Source: Actinomyces slackii
GTDB lineage: Bacteria > Actinomycetota > Actinomycetes > Actinomycetales > Actinomycetaceae
DNA: 64,000 bases
Assembly: GCF_900637295.1 (NCBI RefSeq)
Contig: NZ_LR134363.1
Location: forward strand, 2,790,001 to 2,854,000
Direction of reading: 5' to 3'
In this document: positions 18,422 to 28,245 of the stretch, piece after piece
Numbering within the stretch: the stretch's first letter is position 1
How the letters are laid out: the number at the start of each line of letters is the position of its first letter
Translations under genes and position numbers: made by a program
Notes under the pieces: model-generated
Told to the model about the DNA's origin: nothing
The model's database searches: none
Seen by the model: only the letters and a program-made list of their open reading frames with translations

Positions 18422-20139
18422 ATGACCGTTCACACCGATGCCCAGCCCCCATCACCGGCCCCGGGGGCCTCTGTGCGCCCGCCGCGCAAGGCCCGCTCCA
18501 ACGGCCAGTGGTCCGTTGACGGCCAGACTCCGCTCAACGCCAATGAGGTCTTCAAGCAGGAGGGCGCTCCCCTGGATGTGCGCGAGCGCATCGAGACCGT
18601 CTACGCCACCGAGGGCTTCGAGTCCATCGACCCCGACGACCTGCGCGGCCGCTTCCGCTGGTGGGGCCTGTACACCCAGCGCAAGCAGGGCATCGACGGG
18701 GGCCGCACGGCCCAGCTCGACGTCGCCGAGCTGGAGGACCACTACTTCCTCCAGCGCATCCGCCTGGACGGGGGGAGCCTGAGCCGCGAGCAGCTGCGCG
18801 TCATCGGCCGGATCTCCAACGACTTCGCCCGGGGCACCGCCGACATCACCGACCGCCAGAACATCCAGTTGCACTGGGTGCGCATCGAGGACGTCCCCGA
18901 GCTGTGGCGCCGCCTGGAGGAGGTGGGCCTGACCACGATCGAGGGCTGCGGGGACACGCCCCGGGGCTTCCTGGTCTCCCCCGTGGCCGGCATCGCCAAG
19001 GACGAGATCATCGACCCCACCCCCCTGGCCCAGGCCATCCGCCAGACCTACCTGGGCGACCCCGAGCTGGCCAACCTGCCCCGCAAGTTCAAGACGGCCA
19101 TCTCCGGCTCGCCGGCCCTGGACGTCCTGCACGAGATCAACGACATCTCCTTCGTGGGGGTTGAGCATCCCGAGCTGGGCGCGGGCTACGACCTGTGGGT
19201 GGGCGGGGCCCTGTCAACGGCCCCGCGCCTGGGCGAGCGCCTGGGCGTGTTCGTCTCACCGCAGGACGCCCTGGAGGTCTGGTACGGCGTCATCCGCATC
19301 TTCCGCGACTACGGCTACCGCCGGCTGCGCAACAAGGCGCGCCTGAAGTTCCTCATGGCCGAGTGGGGGCCGCAGCGCTTCCGCGAGGTCCTCCAGGACG
19401 AGTACCTGGGACGGGCCCTGCCCGATGGCCCTGCCCCGGCCGCCCCCTCAGGGGACTCCGACCACATCGGCGTCCACGAGCAGAAGGACGGCAGGTTCTG
19501 GATCGGCGCCAAGCCCCCCGTGGGCCGCCTGGACGGCGACACCCTGCTGGGCCTGGCCGACCTGGCCGAGTCGGTGGGCTCGGATCGGGTCCGCACCACT
19601 CCCCTGCAGAACCTCCTGCTGCTCGACGTCCCCGCCGAGCGCGTCGAGGAGGCGGTGGCGGGCCTTCGCGAGCTCGGCCTGGAGCCCAACCCGGGCAACT
19701 TCCAGCGCAACACCCTGGCCTGCACCGGACTGGAGTTCTGCAAGCTGGCCATCGTGGAGACCAAGTCCCTGGCCGCCCAGGTTCTGGCCGAGCTCGACGA
19801 GCGCCTGGCGGACACCGACCTGGACCGGCGCGTGACCATGACCATCAACGGCTGCCCCAACTCCTGCGTGCGCATCCAGACCGCGGACATCGGCCTCAAG
19901 GGCCAGATCATCACGGTCGACGGCGAGCAGATGCCCGGCTTCCAGGTCCACCTGGGCGGCGGCCTGGCCACCGACGGACGACCCGAGGCCGGCCTGGGGC
20001 GCACGGTGCGGGGCCTGAAGGTCCCCGCCAAGGGCCTGGTCGACTATGTCGAGCGCCTGGTGCGCCGCTACCTGGATGAGCGTCACGACGAGGAGAGCTT
20101 CGCCCAGTGGGCGCACCGAGCCGATGAGGAGGCCCTGCA

Positions 20140-20143
<4 letters not shown>
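18422..20143 (+). CDS. cysI: Assimilatory sulfite reductase (ferredoxin-type, siroheme/[4Fe-4S])
   Basis: It reduces sulfite to sulfide in the cytoplasm (six electrons, probably from ferredoxin). The protein has 573 residues with the two repeats of the nitrite/sulfite reductase fold. Cluster ligands are C434 and C440 (LACTGLEFCK) and C478 and C482 (NGCPNSCVR). The adjacent cysH-cysD-cysN genes favour sulfite over nitrite. GGAGGAG lies four bases before the ATG. It opens a five-gene operon whose members overlap or nearly abut. Sometimes named sirA. Confidence 0.93.
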
Positions 20144-20882
<739 letters not shown>

Positions 20883-20886
<4 letters not shown>

Positions 20887-21899
20887 ACACCATCCTCACC
20901 GCCCCCACCGACCACCCCCTCACCGGCCCCGACGCCCTCGACCCCACCGGTCCGGACGGCTCCCCGGCCGCCCACGAGCCGCACGCCCCCGTGCTGGCCC
21001 CCGATGGGGGGCTGGACCATCTCGACGCCCTGGAGGCCGAGGCGATCCTGGTCATCCGCGAGATCGCCGCCGAGTGCCGCCGCCCCGTGCTGCTGTTCTC
21101 CGGCGGCAAGGACTCCGTGGTCATGCTGCACCTGGCCCGCAAGGCCTTCTGGCCCGCGCCCATCCCCTTCCCGGTGCTGCATGTGGACACCGGCCACAAC
21201 TTCCCCGAGGTCCTGGACTACCGGGACGCCACGGCCCAGCGCTTCGGGGTGCGCCTGGTGGTGGCCAGCGTCCAGGACTACATCGACGACGGCCGCCTGC
21301 GCGAGCGCAGCGACGGCACCCGCAACCCCCTGCAGACCATCCCCCTGCTCGACGCCATCGAGGAGGGAGGCTTCGACGGCGTCTTCGGCGGCGGTCGCCG
21401 CGACGAGGACAAGGCCCGCGCCAAGGAGCGCATCGTCTCCCTGCGCGACGAGTTCGGCCAGTGGGACCCGCGCAATCAGCGCCCCGAGCTATGGAGCCTG
21501 TTCAACCCCCGCCACCGCCCCGGGGAGCACGTGCGCGCCTTCCCGCTGAGCAACTGGACCGAGCTGGAGGTCTGGCGCTACATCGACCGCGAGGACATCG
21601 AGCTGCCCAGCCTCTACTACGCCCACGAGCGCGAGGTCTTCCAGCGCGACGGCATGTGGCTGGCGGCCTCGGCCGTGACCGCCCCGCGAGCCGGCGAGGA
21701 GGTGGTCACCCGCACTGTGCGCTACCGGACCGTGGGCGATATGTCCTGCACCGGAGCCGTGGAGTCCGCCGCGGCCTCCAATCACGAGATCACCCTGGAG
21801 GTCGCGGCCTCCACACTGACCGAGCGGGGCGCCACCCGCGCCGATGACCGGCTCTCCGAGGCAGCCATGGAGGACCGCAAGAAGGAGGGCTACTTCTGA
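20883..21899 (+). CDS. cysD: Sulfate adenylyltransferase subunit 2
   Basis: Small catalytic subunit of ATP sulfurylase, which forms APS from sulfate and ATP together with CysN. The protein has 338 residues. The PP-loop is FSGGKDSVVMLHLARKAF, and the family blocks VDTGHNFPEV, GGGRRDEDKARAKER and FPLSNWTELEVW are intact. A ~45-residue Pro/His-rich N-terminal lead-in precedes the family core. The ATG at 20883 overlaps the cysH stop; the longer open frame upstream is a shadow of cysH. Confidence 0.96.
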
Positions 21900-23254
21900 T
21901 GACCACCGCTGAGACCATCCAGACTGTCGAGGGCATTGAGACCGCTGAGGCCGCGGAGGCCCTGGCCGCGCCCCAGCCCAGCTCCCTGCTGCGCCTGGCC
22001 ACGGCCGGCAGCGTCGATGACGGCAAGTCCACCCTGGTGGGCCGCCTGCTCTTCGACTCCAAGTCCGTGCTGCGCGACCAGCTGGCCGCCGTCGAGCAGG
22101 TCAGCCTGGACCGGGGCCTGACCAGCGCCGACCTCGCCCTGCTGACCGACGGCCTGAGGGCCGAGCGCGAGCAGGGCATCACCATCGACGTGGCCTACCG
22201 GTACTTCGCCACCGCCCGGCGCTCCTTCATCCTGGCCGACTGCCCCGGGCACGTGCAGTACACCCGCAACACGGTCACCGGCTCCTCAACGGCCGACGTC
22301 GTGGTCCTGCTGGTCGATGCGCGCAACGGCGTGGTCGAGCAGACCCGCCGCCACCTGGCGGTGGCCGCCCTGCTGCGGGTCCCCCACGTGGTGGTGGCCG
22401 TCAACAAGATCGACCTGGTGGACTACTCCGCCCAGGTCTACACCAGCATCGACGCCCAGGTGCGCCAGGTGGCCGCCGAGCTGGGGGTCGAGGAGGTCCA
22501 CACCCTGCCCACCTCGGCGCTCAAGGGCGACAACATCGTTGAGCCCTCCACGCGCACGCCCTTCTACCAGGGCCCCACGCTGCTGGGCCTCCTGGAGGAG
22601 CTTCCGGGGGGCAACGCGGAGGTGGACAGGCCCTTCCGCCTGCGCGTCCAGATGGTCATCCGCCCCCAGGGGGCCGCCCCCTCCCCCGAGCTGCGCGACT
22701 ACCGCGGCTACGCGGGGCCGGTGGCCTCCGGCCGGGTGCGCGTGGGCGACGAGGTCGTGGTCCTGCCCTCGGGCGGGCGCTCGACGGTGGTGGGCATCGA
22801 CCTGGCCGACACCGAGCTCGAGGAGGCCCAGGCGGGCCAGTCGGTGACCATCCGCCTGGCCGATGACCTGGACATCTCCCGGGGCCAGACCCTGGCCGCC
22901 GTCCAGGGCGCCCCCGAGCCCCTGAGCGCGGTAGAGGCCCATGTGTGCTGGCTCAGCGATGAGGCGCTCAGGCCCCGGGCCCGGGTGCTGCTCAAGCACG
23001 GCACCCAGACGGTTCAGGCCATGGTGGTGGGCATCGACGGCCGCCTGGATCTCGACGACCTGACCACGATCCCCGCCCAGCGCCTGGAGCTCAACGACAT
23101 CGGGCGCATCCGCCTGCGCCTGGCCTCCCCGGTCCCGCTGGCCGACTACGCCTCCTCCCGCGCCGATGGGGCCTTCCTGCTCATCGACGCCCAGGAGGGC
23201 ACCACCCTGGCGGCGGGCATGGCCCGCATCCCCGCGGACGCGGGCCCAGCCTGA
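21899..23254 (+). CDS. cysN: Sulfate adenylyltransferase subunit 1 (GTPase)
   Basis: This regulatory GTPase drives APS formation by GTP hydrolysis and binds CysD. The protein has 451 residues. G1 is GSVDDGKST at 37-45, G3 is DCPGHVQYTRN, and G4 is NKID. EF-Tu-like beta-barrel domains follow. Unlike in many actinobacteria there is no fused CysC (APS kinase) domain, which agrees with the APS-type CysH. The ATG shares its A with the cysD stop. Confidence 0.96.
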   Translation: MTTAETIQTVEGIETAEAAEALAAPQPSSLLRLATAGSVDDGKSTLVGRLLFDSKSVLRDQLAAVEQVSLDRGLTSADLALLTDGLRAEREQGITIDVAYRYFATARRSFILADCPGHVQYTRNTVTGSSTADVVVLLVDARNGVVEQTRRHLAVAALLRVPHVVVAVNKIDLVDYSAQVYTSIDAQVRQVAAELGVEEVHTLPTSALKGDNIVEPSTRTPFYQGPTLLGLLEELPGGNAEVDRPFRLRVQMVIRPQGAAPSPELRDYRGYAGPVASGRVRVGDEVVVLPSGGRSTVVGIDLADTELEEAQAGQSVTIRLADDLDISRGQTLAAVQGAPEPLSAVEAHVCWLSDEALRPRARVLLKHGTQTVQAMVVGIDGRLDLDDLTTIPAQRLELNDIGRIRLRLASPVPLADYASSRADGAFLLIDAQEGTTLAAGMARIPADAGPA

Positions 23255-23307
23255 TCCGCACTCCTGACCCCCGCCCGTTCATCACCGATTCCTGAAGGGG
23301 AACACTC

Positions 23308-24357
23308 ATGCGCAAACTCATCCTCCTGGCCCTGGTGGGCCTGGTCGCGCAACTGGTCGACGGCGCCCTGGGCATGGGCTATGGCGTGACCTCCTCCTCG
23401 CTGCTGCTCCTGGCGGGGCTGAGCCCGGCCCTCGCCTCGGCCTCGGTGCACCTGGCGGAGATCGGCACGACCCTGGCCGGCGGCACCTCTCACTGGAGGC
23501 TGGGCAATACGGATATGCGCCTGGTGGCGCGCCTGGGCCTGCCCGGGGCGGTGGGGGCCTTCACGGGGGCCACGCTGCTGTCGCATCTGTCGACCAGCTC
23601 CTCGACACCGATCACGGCCACGCTGCTGGCCCTGCTGGGCGCCTACGTGCTGGTGCGCTTCGCGGTCCGGCCCCCGGCGGGCACGGGCGCGCGGCGCTCG
23701 CCCCACGGCTCCCGACTGCTCGTCCCCCTGGGCCTGGTCGGCGGGCTCGTGGACGCCACGGGCGGGGGCGGCTGGGGCCCGGTGACGACGACGACGCTCA
23801 TGACCCAGGGGCGCACGGCCCCCCGCACCGTCATCGGCTCGGTCAGCGCCTCGGAGTTCATGGTCACCGTCGCCGCCTCAGCAGGATTCCTGCTGGGGCT
23901 GGGGACCTCGGGCCTGTCCCTGGGCGTGGTGGCCGCGCTGCTGGCCGGGGGCCTGGTGGCCGCGCCCATCGCCGCATGGCTGGTCTCGCGCCTGCCCGGG
24001 CCGGTGCTGGGGACCGCTGTGGGCGGGCTGATCGTGGCCACGAACCTGTCCACGCTCCTGTCCTGGGCCAGCGCTCCCACACCCGTCTACTCCGTGGGCT
24101 ACACGCTCCTGGTCGTGGCCTGGGTGGGCTTCCTCCTGCTGGCCGTGCGCCGGGCCCGGGCCGAGGCGGCCAGCATCGCCATGGCCGCCCGCCAGGCCGA
24201 GGCCACCGAGTCCACCGGGATCGCCGGGATCACCGAGGCCGCAGTGTCTTCCGTGGCCTCCGAGGAGGCGGCCAGCGGGCGCGCCGATGAGCAGGCCGCT
24301 CCCCGGTCCCGCGCTCAGCGCCGCCCCGCCCCGGTGCTGGCCTCACAGGGCATCTAA
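23308..24357 (+). CDS. TauE/SafE-family membrane permease, probable sulfate or sulfite transporter
   Basis: A 349-residue protein with about eight membrane segments and the TauE/SafE Gly-rich repeats (VDGALGMGYGVTSSSLLLL and VDATGGGGWGPVTTTTLM). As last gene of the sulfate reduction operon, 53 bp after cysN, it most likely imports sulfate or handles sulfite. The family is usually called sulfite exporters, but direction is not visible. GAAGGGG precedes the ATG. The last ~70 residues are hydrophilic, Ala/Glu/Arg-rich and probably cytoplasmic. Confidence 0.82.
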   Translation: MRKLILLALVGLVAQLVDGALGMGYGVTSSSLLLLAGLSPALASASVHLAEIGTTLAGGTSHWRLGNTDMRLVARLGLPGAVGAFTGATLLSHLSTSSSTPITATLLALLGAYVLVRFAVRPPAGTGARRSPHGSRLLVPLGLVGGLVDATGGGGWGPVTTTTLMTQGRTAPRTVIGSVSASEFMVTVAASAGFLLGLGTSGLSLGVVAALLAGGLVAAPIAAWLVSRLPGPVLGTAVGGLIVATNLSTLLSWASAPTPVYSVGYTLLVVAWVGFLLLAVRRARAEAASIAMAARQAEATESTGIAGITEAAVSSVASEEAASGRADEQAAPRSRAQRRPAPVLASQGI

Positions 24358-24380
24358 CAACCCTGCGCTCCACCACTGTC

Positions 24381-24420
24381 GCTCCGCCAGTGCCCGGTAA
24401 GACCCGGGCACTGGCGGAGC
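24381..24420. terminator. Strong bidirectional terminator after the sulfate operon
   Basis: A perfect 17-bp stem, GCTCCGCCAGTGCCCGG (24381-24397) with its complement at 24404-24420 and a 6-base loop, between the convergent permease and pafA genes. Confidence 0.9.
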
Positions 24421-24513
24421 GCCCATGGCGACGGAGCGGCGCGGGCGGGGCCAGGCGGAGCCGGCGGGGAGGCGCTCCAGCGCGGTGGACGCAGGCGTGC
24501 AGAGCAGCGGCCC

Positions 24514-26022
24514 CTATCCGGGGGCGCCCAGGCCCCCACGGCCCACGAGGTCGATCTGGCGCATCTCCTCACGGCGCAGCCCCTCGACGCGGGCGATGAG
24601 CCGACTGGCCTCCTCGTTGGCCCTGACCAGCGGGTCGGGCAGGTCCACCGGGGTGGTGGGCGGGGAGTCCAGGCGCAGGCTCTCCCAGGTCACCGAGAAG
24701 TCGGCGCCCTTGTCCAGGCAGGCCTGGATGAAGGCCCCGCGCAGGGCCGCACGGGTGGCGGGCGGGCGGGTCATCGCCTCCTCGACCTCCCCTGGGGTGC
24801 ACAGCCTGGCCATCAGCCCCTGGGCCTCCAGGCGCCCGGCGAGCCCCAGGCCCGGGTGCAGGTCGTGGTAGGCCAGGTCCACCCGCGAGCGCAGGGCCGC
24901 CAGCTCGTCTCCCGCCAGCTCGGGGTGGCGCTCGCGGTGGGCGCGCATGAGCCGGCGCTTGATGGCCCAGTCGATCTCGGTGTCGATGCCACTGGCGTCC
25001 TGGCGGCGCAGGGCGGAGATGACGCGCGGGGCCAGGTCGGTCACGAGGTGCTCGGCGCCTGCCAGGAAGGGCCGACCGCCCTGGCGCTCCAGGAATCCGG
25101 CCAGTCGCTCGATGAAGGCCTCCTGGATGTCGATGGCGGTGGACCGCGCGCCGGTGGCGGTGGGCGCCGGGGCCTGCCCCCAGGCGCTGGTGCCCAGCGC
25201 CCCCAGGGTCTCCAGCGGGGAGTCCACGATGAGATCGGTGAAGTCCTCCCCCGCCTCCAGGGCATCGAGCAGCAGGAGGGTCAGGGCGGTGCGCAGGCCC
25301 GTGGTGGGCTCGGCGATGGTGGTATCGGCGCAGGTCACGTGGAGGCGGCGCAGGCGCGCGGCATCGGCATGGGGCTCATCCCGGGTGTTGATGAGGGCCC
25401 GCTGCCCGGTGGTGTCCGCTGAGGTCAGCGAGCCCAGGTGAGGGGCGCGCGGGGACAGGCCCCAGGCGGCGTCCTCCTCATCCCGCCCGGCTCCGGTCCC
25501 CTTCAGCACGGCCCCCGAGCCCACGAGGACGGGGCGGGTGACCAGGAAGGAGGTCAGGACCGGCAGCACCGCCTCCTCATCCAGGCTGCGGGGCACCGAG
25601 TAGCTCTCGTGGCAGCCGTAGGTGTGCCCGGCGGAGTCGGTGTTGTTGGCCAGCAGGTGGAGGCGGGCGGCCGTGCCGCGCGAGGCCAGGTCGGCCTCGG
25701 CGCCGGCCGCCATCTGGGCCAGGAGGCGCTTGCCGGCCTGGTCCTGGGCCACCAGGTCGCGCACCTGCTGGCACTCGGCGGTGGCGTACTCGGGGTGGGA
25801 TCCGATGTCGAGGTAGAGGCGCCCGCCGTTGGGCAGGAAGAGGTTGTTGGAGCGGTAGCCGGCCGGGCGGTGGCGGAACAGGAGGTTGGCGGCGGTCTCG
25901 ACGTCGGGCAGCTCGGAGGCGGCGCGCTCCCCCGCCCCGGGAGCGTGGATGGGGGCGGCCGGGGCGGCGAACACGGCGAACTCGGTCTCCAGCCCGGTGA
26001 CCCGATCCATCGGGGCGCTCAC
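24514..26022 (-). CDS. pafA: Pup-protein ligase
   Basis: It joins the C-terminal glutamate of Pup to lysines of target proteins, using ATP. The protein has 502 residues. It follows PafA, not Dop: GLETEF at the N-terminus, NGGRLYLDIGSHPEYATAEC, NNTDSAGHTYGCHE, INTRDEPHADA and DTEIDWAIKR are all present. The GTG at 26022 overlaps the pup stop (GTGA); ATG at 26010 is an alternative closer to the family start. It is last in arc-pup-pafA. The depupylase/deamidase Dop is not in the window although Pup needs it. Confidence 0.93.
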   Translation of the reverse strand: MSAPMDRVTGLETEFAVFAAPAAPIHAPGAGERAASELPDVETAANLLFRHRPAGYRSNNLFLPNGGRLYLDIGSHPEYATAECQQVRDLVAQDQAGKRLLAQMAAGAEADLASRGTAARLHLLANNTDSAGHTYGCHESYSVPRSLDEEAVLPVLTSFLVTRPVLVGSGAVLKGTGAGRDEEDAAWGLSPRAPHLGSLTSADTTGQRALINTRDEPHADAARLRRLHVTCADTTIAEPTTGLRTALTLLLLDALEAGEDFTDLIVDSPLETLGALGTSAWGQAPAPTATGARSTAIDIQEAFIERLAGFLERQGGRPFLAGAEHLVTDLAPRVISALRRQDASGIDTEIDWAIKRRLMRAHRERHPELAGDELAALRSRVDLAYHDLHPGLGLAGRLEAQGLMARLCTPGEVEEAMTRPPATRAALRGAFIQACLDKGADFSVTWESLRLDSPPTTPVDLPDPLVRANEEASRLIARVEGLRREEMRQIDLVGRGGLGAPG

Positions 26023-26207
26023 TGGCCGCCCTTCTGCACGAATCCGCGCACGAACTCCTGGGCGTCGACGGCCAGGACGTCGTCGATCATGTCCAGGACG
26101 GAGTCCAGTCCCTGGCCACGGGCGGGGCCGGCCGGGCCGGGCTCGGGGGCGTCGTCGGGGGCGGGGTCCTCGTAGCGGCTGCGGGAGGGCTGGGCGAACT
26201 CACTCAT
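26019..26207 (-). CDS. pup: Prokaryotic ubiquitin-like protein
   Basis: A 62-residue, mostly disordered modifier. The N-terminal half is Pro/Asp/Glu-rich, the C-terminal helix region is LDSVLDMIDDVLAVDAQEFV, and it ends GGQ. The terminal Gln must be deamidated to Glu by Dop before PafA can use it. AAGGAG lies 6 bases before the ATG. It lies between arc and pafA. Confidence 0.96.
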   Translation of the reverse strand: MSEFAQPSRSRYEDPAPDDAPEPGPAGPARGQGLDSVLDMIDDVLAVDAQEFVRGFVQKGGQ

Positions 26208-26319
26208 CGCTGTTCTCCTTGTCTGCGTTGTTGGCCTGTGGGTCCTGGGGAGTCTGCCCGGGGCGCCAGGCATCGAGCCTGGTCGCATCGCCCGGCGGGG
26301 TCAAGCCGGCGGGCAGGGC

Positions 26320-27999
26320 TCATGTCTCGCTCTGGGCGCGCTCGCGGTGAAGGACGCGCATGGACACCACGGGGGCGCCACGGCGCCCGGAGACGCGGGC
26401 CCAGTCATCGGGGTGGACGGTGGCCGGCAGACCCTCGTTCTCGGCGATCTCCTCGACGACGGCGCTCTGAAGGTGGTGGGGGGTCAGGCCGCGCCTGCCG
26501 GTGGTGACCAGGTCCTTGACGGCGGCCTTCTTGGCGCGGTCCACGATATTGGCGAGCATCGCCCCGGAGACCAGGTCGGCGACGTGAAGGACCTCGACCT
26601 GCCCGTCGGCGTGGGTGAGCTCGACCATCTCGGTGGCGCGCGAGCGGGTGTAGAGGCGGGTGACGACCTGATCGATGAGGCTGCGCACGGCGGCCTGCGC
26701 CCCACCGGCGGAGTGGAGGAGCTCCTCGTCCAGGGGGAGGTCGGCGGTCAGGTAGGTGGCCAGGATCTCGGCGGCGCCGGCGGCATCGGGGCGGCCGATG
26801 TGGATCTTGACGTCCAGGCGGCCGGGCCTGAGGATCGCCGGGTCGATCATGTCCTCGCGGTTGGTGGCGCCGATGACCACGACGTTGTCCAGCTCGTCGA
26901 CGCCGTCGATCTCCGCGAGCATCTGGGGCACCACGGTGGTCTCGACATCCGAGGAGCGGCCCGAGCCGCGGGTGCGGAACAGGGAGTCCATCTCGTCGAA
27001 GAAGACGACCACGGGCACCCCGGTGGCGGCCTTCTCCCGGGCGCGGGCGAAGATGACGCGGATGCGCCGCTCGGTCTCCCCCACGTACTTGTCCAGCAGC
27101 TGGGGGCCCTTGATGTTGAGGAAGTAGGCCTCGCCGCGGTCCTTGCCGCTCAGGGAGGCGGCCACCGCCTTGGCGATGAGGGTCTTGCCGCATCCGGGGG
27201 GGCCGTAGAGCAGGACGCCGCGCGGGGGCGTCAGGCGGTGCTCGCGGTAGAGGTCGGGGTGGAGGAAGGGCAGCTCGACGGCGTCGCGGATGAGCTCGAT
27301 CTGGCCGCCCAGGCCCCCGATGTCCTCGTAGGCGACGTCGGGGACCTCCTCCAGGACGAGCTCCTCGACCTCGGAGCGCACCACGGGGCGCAGCGCCATG
27401 CGCACGGCCAGGTCGGCCACCAGGGCGTCGCCCACTCGGGGGCGGCGATCGGTCAGGGCCCCGGACAGGGTGAGGACCTGCTCCTCGTCATGGCGGGCCA
27501 GGACCAGGACGGTGCCGTCGTCGTAGGTCTCCTTGACGGTGACCACCTCGCCGAAGCGGTGGGAGTCGATGCGCGTGGTGATGACCAGGTGCTCGTTGAG
27601 GACGACGTCGTCGCCCGGGTGCAGGGCGGAGGCCACCACGGCCGGGCCGATGCCCACCCGGTGGCGCCGCCCGGCGATGGAGACATCCGCGGTGCGCTCG
27701 GTGGCGTCCACCGCCAGCACGGTGGCGTGTGCCAGGGGCGGGGCCTGGAGGGCCTCGATGTCCTCATGGAGGGTGGCCAGCTCGGTGCGCGCCGCGCGCA
27801 GCGCATTGGCCAGGTGGGTGTTCTTGCGGCTGAGCACGCCGACATGCTCGGTCAGCTCGCGCAGGCGCTGATCGGGGCTCTGGGAGGAGGGCGGCGCGGT
27901 CGACTCCGTAGACATGGTCGACGTGGCAGGCACAGTCGCAGCGGGCCCGCCGTCATCAGCGTCCGGCGCTTGGACCGCCCCAGGGTGTTCCTCTGCCAT
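26320..27999 (-). CDS. arc: ARC/Mpa-type AAA ATPase lacking the proteasome-docking C-terminus
   Basis: This hexameric unfoldase recognises pupylated proteins. The protein has 559 residues. A coiled coil lies at ~45-85 and captures Pup. Two OB folds follow (~88-235), then one AAA domain with Walker A GPPGCGKT, Walker B VVFFDEMDS and arginine-finger region. The C-terminus reads HRERAQSET, without the GQYL (HbYX) motif that Mpa uses to open the 20S proteasome. No prcBA genes are present here. GGAGAAG precedes ATG 27999. In proteasome-less Corynebacterium, ARC remodels pupylated ferritin to release iron, a role worth considering next to iron transporters. Confidence 0.92.
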   Translation of the reverse strand: MAEEHPGAVQAPDADDGGPAATVPATSTMSTESTAPPSSQSPDQRLRELTEHVGVLSRKNTHLANALRAARTELATLHEDIEALQAPPLAHATVLAVDATERTADVSIAGRRHRVGIGPAVVASALHPGDDVVLNEHLVITTRIDSHRFGEVVTVKETYDDGTVLVLARHDEEQVLTLSGALTDRRPRVGDALVADLAVRMALRPVVRSEVEELVLEEVPDVAYEDIGGLGGQIELIRDAVELPFLHPDLYREHRLTPPRGVLLYGPPGCGKTLIAKAVAASLSGKDRGEAYFLNIKGPQLLDKYVGETERRIRVIFARAREKAATGVPVVVFFDEMDSLFRTRGSGRSSDVETTVVPQMLAEIDGVDELDNVVVIGATNREDMIDPAILRPGRLDVKIHIGRPDAAGAAEILATYLTADLPLDEELLHSAGGAQAAVRSLIDQVVTRLYTRSRATEMVELTHADGQVEVLHVADLVSGAMLANIVDRAKKAAVKDLVTTGRRGLTPHHLQSAVVEEIAENEGLPATVHPDDWARVSGRRGAPVVSMRVLHRERAQSET

Positions 28000-28245
28000 G
28001 CTTCTCCGTCCCCGGCGGATCGGCATCATCACCGGATCCGCGCTGATCGCTTCTAGGACAAGCGTACCAAAACAGCCCGTCACCAGTGCCACGACCGGGC
28101 ACGGCTGCCATCGCCGAACCCGTCCTGGTCTCCTCCCCGGCTGCGCGCCTGACGGCCGCGCGGCGCCTGCACGCGTGGATGTCTCCGAGATCCTCAAGAA
28201 CTAGGGAGTGAGTCGGCCCGCGCGCTCCGTGATCGTATGAGGCGC

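Noticed and set aside
24514-26022. Dop (Pup deamidase/depupylase) as identity of this gene.
   Set aside because: The conserved blocks match PafA: GLETEF rather than GTEVEYG at the start, and no Dop-type insert.
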